Source of the DNA: Flavobacteriaceae bacterium
GTDB lineage: Bacteria; Bacteroidota; Bacteroidia; Flavobacteriales; Flavobacteriaceae
Length of the DNA stretch: 12,565 bases
Assembly: GCA_020435885.1 (NCBI GenBank)
Contig: JAGQYU010000180.1
Location: 1-12,565, forward strand
Direction: 5' to 3'
The position numbers and the translations under genes were made by a program. The notes beneath the pieces were generated by a model that saw only the letters and a program-made list of their open reading frames with translations, was not told where the DNA came from and did not search any database. This document shows, piece after piece, positions 6,828 to 12,565 of this stretch (its first letter is position 1; each line of letters opens with the position of its first letter).

Positions 6828-7667
6828 TTAATAAATTTGTAATTCTTTGTTTTTTATGGCGTCGTTTGTTAACGTTTCTTCAATTTTTCTTATCAGTTCC
6901 AACTTACGTTTATGCAATATCATCTGCTTAATAGTTGGTATTGTATAACTCATTGGGGCAATTTCATTCCGCAATAATACATCTTTTACTTTAACTAAAT
7001 ATGTACTCTCATCTTCTTCTTGTTCAAAAGCATAATTTTTTCTCAGGTATTTATCTTTATTATCATCTTTGAGAAAAGAAATATGTTTCATTACATCATC
7101 ATATCTAATCCAAATGGAATCATTTAAATTGTATGATTTTAACTGAAGTTCTTGTTCCATCAATTTTTGATCATCTTCATTATCATCTGCTTTGAACAAT
7201 TTAGCAAACTCCTTAGGATTGATAACATTATTGCCGTATTGAATATATCTTATCTTAACCAATTCCTCATTCAACTTAAAGATATCTTTATTGGCATTAT
7301 AAAATTCTTCTATGTCCTCTGAAGTAATAAGTGTATCCAACTCCTGAGCCACAATAGCTTCTTTGTATCTGTTTATAAGAAGATCTTGTTTATATTGATC
7401 AACCAATTCATTGATTTCTTCTTCATCTTCCCTCAAATTTATTTTTGCTTTTTGGAGCATTAATTGCTCTTGCGCCCATCTGTTGATATATGTTTTTACA
7501 AAAAGAGCACTGTCTTCAGGATTTAAACCCTTCGGTAAAATCTTTAACATATCTTCTTCATAAAGCACTATATCAAAGACTCTTGCAGCAGCTTTTCTAT
7601 CATCAGACTGCTTCATACAAGAGATTGCTAAAACAAATACGAATATGTAGAGTATCTTACTTTTCAA
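6828..7667 (-). CDS. Lipoprotein related to SurA/PpiC chaperones, without a PPIase domain
   Basis: A 279-residue secreted protein. The N-terminus MKSKILYIFVFVLAISC is a lipoprotein signal with the lipobox cysteine at residue 17. The mature part is highly charged and probably mostly helical. A region like the SurA-N / trigger-factor C-type chaperone domain runs from about 30 to 140 (RWAQEQLMLQKA; VDQYKQDLLINRYKEAIV). No PPIC signature (GYHI, SEDP) is visible. It sits between two PPIases with gaps of 7 bases and 1 base. It may be a membrane-anchored holdase working with them, which is inference. It is often annotated simply as 'hypothetical' or 'peptidylprolyl isomerase'; the second label is not supported here. 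Confidence 0.87.
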   Translation of the reverse strand: MKSKILYIFVFVLAISCMKQSDDRKAAARVFDIVLYEEDMLKILPKGLNPEDSALFVKTYINRWAQEQLMLQKAKINLREDEEEINELVDQYKQDLLINRYKEAIVAQELDTLITSEDIEEFYNANKDIFKLNEELVKIRYIQYGNNVINPKEFAKLFKADDNEDDQKLMEQELQLKSYNLNDSIWIRYDDVMKHISFLKDDNKDKYLRKNYAFEQEEDESTYLVKVKDVLLRNEIAPMSYTIPTIKQMILHKRKLELIRKIEETLTNDAIKNKELQIY

Positions 7668-7674
7668 TGAAAAA

Positions 7675-9576
7675 TTATTGATTTTGTTTTACTAGTTTCT
7701 TAACTGTTTTTTGATTCACCTTAACGGGATATGTAGCTTTTAGCTGTTTTATCCATTCTTCTTCAACATACTGTTGATAATCATTCATTACCCTTCCTTT
7801 GGCTTCTTTAAACTGCATTGGAGTTGGCTCTATTACTTCCAATGTTTTAATCACTGTAAAGTTTACTTTATCCGTTTGGATAACTTCTGAAACTCCAATA
7901 TTGGCAAACTGAAAACCTTCCGGTAATTTTTTATGCCCTTCTTCCAACAAACCTTTTGTAAACAATACATGTACCACAGGGCTTTCATTTACCAAATTCT
8001 TTATAGAATCTAATTCAACTCCTTTTTCTAAGTACAATTTAACTTTTTCAGCCTTTTCTTTTTTAGAGCAATGAGCAATTATAACATCTGCTCGTTTGGG
8101 CCAAAAATAATTATTTTGATTCTTTTTGAAATATTCTTTTAAGCCAACCGTATCATTTTCAGCAAATTTCCAAACTTTATCTTGCAAAATATTAAAGAGT
8201 AACAATCCGTCTTTGTATTCCTGAAAAGTAAAGGCAAAATCAGCATCGGTTTTTTCTAAATTAGCCTTATAGTAATCCAGCACTTTGGCCTCAATAAAGG
8301 CATCTAAAATTTCTTTTTTAGATTGATCATTTTTAGAAGCACCTTCAAACTCTACAATATCAGATAGTTTATAGTCAGTTCCATTTATACTTACAGCAAT
8401 TTTATTGAGATTTTCTTCAACAGCTTTTCCATCATTATTTAAAAAACTACTTAAAACCTTATCATCTTTAACTATTTTGTATTCTTTTAGCAATCTGTTT
8501 ACTACTGATTTACCTGCTTTCAAAGCTCTTTCATCAGTTGCAATTTTCTGAGCCAGCTCACTCTTCATATCATTAAAATCAGCCACAGGGTGAAACTTTA
8601 TCAGTTTAACAATATGCCAGCCATAAGGCGTTCTAAATGGTTTGGAATACTCACCCGGCTGTTGTAGCGAAAAAGCAATAGTTGAAAAAGGCTCTATCAT
8701 TTTGTGCTCATTAAACTTGGGAACACGCCCTCCGTTCACTGCTGTCCGCTTATCATCAGAATGTAATCTGGCTAACAATTCAAAATTCTCGCCTTGATTC
8801 AGTTTTGCATAGATTTCATCAATTTTAGTTTTAGCAGCTAGTGAATCTTTGGGATCTTCAATAATCATAATGTGAGAGACTTCTACCTCTCCTTTTGAAT
8901 CTTTAAAACCATTATTTTTAACAATATGATACCCAAAACTTGTCCTAAAAGGGAGTGAAACCTCTCCAACTTTAGTTATAAAAGCAGCCGTTTCAAAAGG
9001 ATATACCATTGTAAAAGCTGAAAAATAACCTAAATTACCACCATTCATACTTGCTGATGGGTCTTCAGAATATTCTTTGGCAACAACCTCAAACGGAAGT
9101 TTTTGATCTACAATTTTATTTCTTGCCTCCATGATTTTTTGATAGGCTCTCAAAGTATCTTCTGCTGGAGCATTTGCGGCTAGCCTTACTAAAACATGGC
9201 TTGCATTTACTTCACGTTTTGTCCTGTCGTACGCCTCTTTAATCAACTCATCCGTAACTTTATTATCCTTTAAATAAGGGGCTGTAAGTTGCTCTCTGTA
9301 AGTTGCTAATTCTTCTTTGTAAGAAGTTATTGTATCATATTTAAGGTCGTAAGCTTGCTTTAGCTTCAACTTATAATTAATGTAAAGCTCCAAATATTCT
9401 TCAATAGTCTTTTTATTTTCTTCTGAAACAATATCTCTGTTCTTATTGAAGACTTTTAGAAATTCATCGGCGTACACTTTTTGGCCAGCCACTGTAAACA
9501 GCACATCTTTTTTATGCTGGGCCAAAATACTTTGTACACTAATTAATAGAATAAAAATGATGTTCTTAAAATTCAT
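7675..9576 (-). CDS. Periplasmic peptidyl-prolyl isomerase with two parvulin domains
   Basis: A 633-residue exported foldase. The signal peptide MNFKNIIFILLISVQSILAQ ends near residue 20, followed by a short helical N-domain. PPIC domain 1 spans about 123-222 (ASHVLVR 125-131, SEDPSASMNGGNLGYF 170-185, SFGYHIVK 213-220). Domain 2 spans about 231-327 (VSHIMI 233-238, HSDDKRTAVNGG 272-283, PYGWHIVK 317-324). Both look complete. About 300 C-terminal residues are mostly charged and helical and could be a substrate-binding arm. It is the first gene of the four-gene operon and follows a -7 box by about 65 bases. The likely role is folding of outer-membrane or secreted proteins in the periplasm. It differs from E. 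coli PpiD in lacking a retained transmembrane anchor. Confidence 0.93.
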   Translation of the reverse strand: MNFKNIIFILLISVQSILAQHKKDVLFTVAGQKVYADEFLKVFNKNRDIVSEENKKTIEEYLELYINYKLKLKQAYDLKYDTITSYKEELATYREQLTAPYLKDNKVTDELIKEAYDRTKREVNASHVLVRLAANAPAEDTLRAYQKIMEARNKIVDQKLPFEVVAKEYSEDPSASMNGGNLGYFSAFTMVYPFETAAFITKVGEVSLPFRTSFGYHIVKNNGFKDSKGEVEVSHIMIIEDPKDSLAAKTKIDEIYAKLNQGENFELLARLHSDDKRTAVNGGRVPKFNEHKMIEPFSTIAFSLQQPGEYSKPFRTPYGWHIVKLIKFHPVADFNDMKSELAQKIATDERALKAGKSVVNRLLKEYKIVKDDKVLSSFLNNDGKAVEENLNKIAVSINGTDYKLSDIVEFEGASKNDQSKKEILDAFIEAKVLDYYKANLEKTDADFAFTFQEYKDGLLLFNILQDKVWKFAENDTVGLKEYFKKNQNNYFWPKRADVIIAHCSKKEKAEKVKLYLEKGVELDSIKNLVNESPVVHVLFTKGLLEEGHKKLPEGFQFANIGVSEVIQTDKVNFTVIKTLEVIEPTPMQFKEAKGRVMNDYQQYVEEEWIKQLKATYPVKVNQKTVKKLVKQNQ

Positions 9577-9641
9577 AAAATGTTGTTTTTCACTAATGAT
9601 TAGGGTGCATTTTTATAAGATTCAATCATTTTTAGAACGCA

Positions 9642-9649
9642 CAAAAATA
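9642..9649 (-). promoter_or_regulatory. -7 box before the PPIase-moxR operon
   Basis: Minus strand TATTTTTG matches TAnnTTTG in full. No TTG lies at the expected distance upstream, so this is half a promoter. The rest of 9577-9681 is AT-rich, with no convincing terminator for the DUF493 gene, so read-through from upstream is also possible. Confidence 0.45.
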
Positions 9650-9681
9650 TTTTATATTTTTCGTTTTTCTTGTTAAATAAA

Positions 9682-9963
9682 TCACAAAGAAATAATCCCT
9701 TCTATAATGGCCACTTCCTGATATTTCTCTATAATTTCATCAGATGAATTCATGTTTACCAAAATTGTTAAACTGGTATATTTACCTGATTTTGATGGTT
9801 TTGTATTGATAACAGCTCCTAAATGGTTGAACATATCTTCTATTTGTACCATTTTTGCTTTATCAGTAGGAATAATAAATTTGAACATATATTTTGTTGG
9901 AAAAGTTGTAGTTTCTTCCAAACTGATCTTAAGTTTTGCATAAAATTCCTCGCCTTTACTCAT
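9682..9963 (-). CDS. DUF493 family protein (YbeD-like)
   Basis: A 93-residue cytoplasmic protein of ferredoxin-like fold. The signature segments are FPTKYMFKFIIPTDK (22-36), TKPSKSGKYTSLTI (56-69) and the ending VAIIEGIISL (84-93). These match the DUF493 family as found in Flavobacteriia (E. coli relative YbeD), whose function is not settled. I chose the ATG ending at 9963 (MSKGEEFYAKL). A frame open to 10008 would add 15 residues unlike the family, and a full -7 box lies inside that extension. An AAAGAGGAA stretch upstream also fits the shorter start. The gene is divergent from the AAA_28 ATPase. Confidence 0.82.
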   Translation of the reverse strand: MSKGEEFYAKLKISLEETTTFPTKYMFKFIIPTDKAKMVQIEDMFNHLGAVINTKPSKSGKYTSLTILVNMNSSDEIIEKYQEVAIIEGIISL

Positions 9964-9995
9964 AAATTGTTCCTCTTTATAAAATTCTCTAGCAA

Positions 9996-10003
9996 CAAAA
10001 GTA
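9996..10003 (-). promoter_or_regulatory. -7 box of the DUF493 gene
   Basis: Minus strand TACTTTTG fits TAnnTTTG. It is 32 bases upstream of the chosen start at 9963 and would make the in-frame ATG at 10008 untranslated. The -33 position has only TTT. Confidence 0.4.
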
Positions 10004-10035
10004 CTCATATTATTTAGCTTATTAAATTTATTTTT

Positions 10036-10043
10036 TTTCTTTG
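10036..10043 (+). promoter_or_regulatory. Weak -7-like box of the AAA_28-recQ-fmt operon
   Basis: TTTCTTTG differs from TAnnTTTG at one position and lies 21 bases before the ATG at 10065. It is the best candidate on this strand in the divergent gap, but not strong. Confidence 0.25.
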
Positions 10044-10064
10044 CGTTGCAGAATTTAATGCCTT

Positions 10065-10604
10065 ATGCAGCAAAAAATAGTCATAACCGGAGGCCCCGGA
10101 ACCGGAAAAACTACATTGATAGATGAATTGGAGAAAAGAGACTTTGTATGCACTCCTGAAATCTCCCGACAGGTAACACAAATAGCTAAAAAACAAGGTA
10201 TTGACCAACTATTTTTAAAAGACCCTTTACTTTTCAGCAAATTATTGCTTGAAGGCAGAGAAAAACAATATTTAGAAGCTTCTAAGTTAGATTCAAATAT
10301 TATTTTTTTTGATAGAGGTATCCCCGACGTACATGCCTATATGAATTTTTTCGGTACAAGTTATCCGGCAATTTATATCGAAAAAAGTACATTTTATAAA
10401 TACGATCATGTATTTCTATTGCCTCCTTGGAAGGAAATTTACAAAACTGATGAAGAACGGTATGAAAGTTTTGAACATTCGCTTGCAATCTACGAGCATT
10501 TAAAAAACACATATTTAGAACTGAATTATACCATAACCGAAGTCCCTATCGGAAAAGTTGAAGACCGTGTAAACTATATTCTCAATCATCTAAAATTATT
10601 GTAA
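10065..10604 (+). CDS. AAA_28-type P-loop ATPase
   Basis: A 179-residue cytoplasmic P-loop NTPase. Walker A GGPGTGKTT is at 9-17. A Walker-B-like segment IIFFDRGIPDVHAY is at 79-92, where DRG resembles nucleotide-kinase motifs. PPWKEIYKTDEERYESFEHS is at 120-139. These are hallmarks of the AAA_28 family of predicted ATPases/kinases, whose substrate is unknown. The nucleotide-kinase-like DRG and the arginine-rich lid suggest phosphoryl transfer to a small molecule, but this is inference. Its stop overlaps the recQ start by one base (TAATG at 10602-10606), so the two are probably translationally coupled. Confidence 0.88.
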   Translation: MQQKIVITGGPGTGKTTLIDELEKRDFVCTPEISRQVTQIAKKQGIDQLFLKDPLLFSKLLLEGREKQYLEASKLDSNIIFFDRGIPDVHAYMNFFGTSYPAIYIEKSTFYKYDHVFLLPPWKEIYKTDEERYESFEHSLAIYEHLKNTYLELNYTITEVPIGKVEDRVNYILNHLKLL

Positions 10605-12508
10605 TGACTGCCTTAGAAGCATTAAAAAAGTATTGGGAGTATGATGCTTTTAGAGGTTCTCAACAAGCCATTATTGAACAGGTTTTACAGCAAAAAAATG
10701 TAATTGCTTTGCTGCCAACAGGCAGTGGAAAATCACTCTGTTATCAAGTCCCTACAATGTTGATGGAAGGTATTTGTTTGGTCATCTCTCCACTTATTGC
10801 ATTGATGAAAGATCAAGTGGAAAACCTTCAACATAAAGGAATTAAGGCTATTGCTATAACCTCTGCACTCAGCGAGCAAGAAACCGTTATAGCATTTGAT
10901 AATCTGCAATTTGGAAATTACAAGTTCTTATATCTTTCACCGGAAAAATTACAATCAGAATTTATTCAATCAAAACTTACACAACTGAAAATCAGTTTAA
11001 TTGCAGTTGATGAAGCGCATTGCATATCCGAATGGGGGCATGATTTTAGGCCAGCCTACTTAAAGATTCCTGTTGTTAAAACTATCTTTCCAAATACACC
11101 TATTATTGCCGTTACTGCAACCGCTACTAAGAGGGTTTTTAATGATATTATTAAAAATCTGGAGATAGAAAATGCTTCTGTTTTCAAAACTTCATTAGTT
11201 AGAAATAACATCTCATTAAACGTTATTTATGGTGAGGATTCATATTATCACCTACGAAGCATTTTAAACAAACACATCTCACCTTCAATTATTTATATCA
11301 ATAATCGAAGAAAAGTTAAAGAAGTTTGCAACTACCTGAATAACAAAGAATTTAAAGCTTCTTTCTATCACGGAGGATTATCTTCTGGAGAAAAAGCAAC
11401 TGCATACGAGAGCTGGATGTTTGAAAAAACTCCCATTATGGTTGCCACAACCGCTTTTGGTATGGGTATTGACAAAAATAATGTAGGGCTCATCATTCAT
11501 TTTGATCTTCCATACAGTCTGGAAAATTATGTACAGGAATCCGGCAGAGCAGGTAGAAATGGAGCCAACGCTTTTTCATATATTTTTGCTAACCCAACAA
11601 ATAAAATTGAACTTAAAGAACAAGCGTTAAGGGGCAGTTTTACTACTGCAATGGTAAAGGAGGTCTATAAAAAGCTAAATCAGTTTTTTCAAGTCTCTTA
11701 TGGCGAATTACCTGATAAAAATTTTCAACTCAACCTAAATGAATTTTGCACGCATTATAATTTAAAATCGCTTCCTACCTATAATATTTTAAAGTTACTT
11801 GAAAAAGAGCAGGTCATTTTTTTAGATGAAGACCTTAATAGAAAATCTACCATTTTATTTACCGAAACACCTCAAAAAGTGTTGGAATATTCTGAAAAGA
11901 CAAATTCTACTATTTTAAAACTTGTATTGCGTAGTTATGGCGGTGTTTTTGAACAGCATGTGACTATCAATGAGGTTACTTTGGCAAATAAAATACAGCT
12001 AAAAGAAACTGATATTAAACACGCTTTACAAAATTTTGCTAAAGATGGTATCCTTGAATATCATCAAAACAAAAACAGTGTCCTGCTTAAATTTTTAGTT
12101 CCCAGAGAAGATGATCTGACAGTCAATAAATTTTCAAAAGATATAAAGCAACTCAATAATGTAAAAGAAGAAAAGATAAATGCAGTTATTGATTTTGTGA
12201 ACAATAAAACTGTTTGCAGAAACATAGTACTACTCTCCTATTTTGATGAGGAAACTTCAGTAAAATGTAATAATTGTGATGTTTGCCTACAAAAAGAAAA
12301 TATTAGCAAAGATAAATTCCATTCAATTGCTGATAGAATTTTGGAAACATTAAGATCAAAACCATTATTGACTTCCAGAGAAATTGTGGCAGAACTTGAT
12401 GCAGATACACAAACAATACTAACAACCTTACAATTATTATTGGATACCGGTAAAATAAGGCTAAATTCGCAGCATAAAATTGAACTGGTCAATGGTAAGA
12501 GATATTAG
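10604..12508 (+). CDS. recQ: RecQ family ATP-dependent DNA helicase
   Basis: A 3'-5' superfamily 2 helicase for recombination and repair, 634 residues. Motif I PTGSGKS is at 38-44, Ia SPLIALMKDQ at 62-71 and II DEAHCISEWGHDFRP at 136-150 (DEAH plus the RecQ aromatic loop). Motif III TATAT is at 171-175, V TTAFGMGID at 282-290 and VI QESGRAGR at 311-318. The zinc site is C538, C555, C558 and C561. It is placed far downstream of motif VI, about 220 residues, compared with roughly 60 in E. coli RecQ. A region of about 150 residues, probably winged-helix, is inserted before it. The C-terminus (570-634) looks like another small winged helix, and no HRDC domain is evident. Flavobacteriia often carry this shorter RecQ next to fmt, as I recall. 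It starts one base inside the ATPase gene and overlaps fmt by 17 bases. Confidence 0.95.
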   Translation: MTALEALKKYWEYDAFRGSQQAIIEQVLQQKNVIALLPTGSGKSLCYQVPTMLMEGICLVISPLIALMKDQVENLQHKGIKAIAITSALSEQETVIAFDNLQFGNYKFLYLSPEKLQSEFIQSKLTQLKISLIAVDEAHCISEWGHDFRPAYLKIPVVKTIFPNTPIIAVTATATKRVFNDIIKNLEIENASVFKTSLVRNNISLNVIYGEDSYYHLRSILNKHISPSIIYINNRRKVKEVCNYLNNKEFKASFYHGGLSSGEKATAYESWMFEKTPIMVATTAFGMGIDKNNVGLIIHFDLPYSLENYVQESGRAGRNGANAFSYIFANPTNKIELKEQALRGSFTTAMVKEVYKKLNQFFQVSYGELPDKNFQLNLNEFCTHYNLKSLPTYNILKLLEKEQVIFLDEDLNRKSTILFTETPQKVLEYSEKTNSTILKLVLRSYGGVFEQHVTINEVTLANKIQLKETDIKHALQNFAKDGILEYHQNKNSVLLKFLVPREDDLTVNKFSKDIKQLNNVKEEKINAVIDFVNNKTVCRNIVLLSYFDEETSVKCNNCDVCLQKENISKDKFHSIADRILETLRSKPLLTSREIVAELDADTQTILTTLQLLLDTGKIRLNSQHKIELVNGKRY

Positions 12509-12565
12509 AATTGTTTTTATGGGTACTCCTGACTTTGCAGTTGGAATCCTAAAATCATTACTTGA
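12492..12565 (+). CDS. fmt: Methionyl-tRNA formyltransferase, 5' end only
   Basis: Only the first 24 codons are in the window (MVRDIRIVFMGTPDFAVGIL, then KSLL). The segment RIVFMGTPDFAV is the diagnostic N-terminus of Fmt, which formylates the methionine of initiator tRNA. The ATG at 12492 lies within recQ in another frame, a 17-base overlap typical of a tight operon. The rest of the gene is cut off by the window end. Confidence 0.9.
   Translation, partial: MVRDIRIVFMGTPDFAVGILKSLL

Noticed and set aside
9964..10008. Longer DUF493 frame with 15 extra residues
   Set aside because: It contains a full -7 box and is unlike family N-termini; kept only as an alternative start.
4494..12565. Possible defence or mobile system built from the AAA+ ATPases and the RecQ helicase
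   Set aside because: All are standard chromosomal families with housekeeping neighbours. There are no nucleases, toxins, integrases or repeats typical of defence islands.

Overview
The window looks like chromosomal DNA of a Bacteroidota bacterium, most likely class Flavobacteriia. It carries housekeeping genes with Flavobacteriia-type sequences and neighbours. Several genes are preceded by the Bacteroidota -7 promoter box TAnnTTTG, and the right three quarters are AT-rich. No tRNA, rRNA, CRISPR array, insertion sequence or phage gene was seen.

Layout, left to right. Minus strand, 52-2024: a pyrimidine cluster of pyrR, pyrB and a small STAS-like protein of unknown function. Minus strand, 2074-4302: ribosomal protein S1 (rpsA) with a clear hairpin terminator, a promoter and an AU-rich leader. 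Minus strand, 4494-9576: an envelope protein-folding operon of a double-parvulin PPIase, a lipoprotein with a SurA-N-like region, a SurA-like PPIase and a MoxR AAA+ ATPase, spaced by 1 to 7 bases. Minus strand, 9682-9963: a DUF493 protein. Plus strand, from 10065: an AAA_28-type ATPase, a RecQ helicase and the first codons of fmt, all overlapping and probably one operon.

Two points stand out. First, the S1 protein carries about 112 extra residues at its N-terminus that match, from memory, the stand-alone DUF2853 family. They are joined in frame by an acidic, Lys/Pro-rich linker to six S1 domains. I do not know of this fusion as a described ribosomal protein. Second, codon choice and base composition change inside rpsA, at roughly 3180-3420. 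To the left, arginine is CGC/CGT and leucine is mainly CTT/TTG; to the right, arginine is mainly AGA and leucine mainly TTA. The flanking genes follow the same split. This suggests that two genomes are joined here, by recombination or by assembly across a conserved gene. The DUF2853 fusion lies wholly on the right side of the break, so the break did not create it.

The rest is ordinary core biology: UMP synthesis and its control, translation, outer-membrane protein folding, and DNA repair next to initiator-tRNA formylation.
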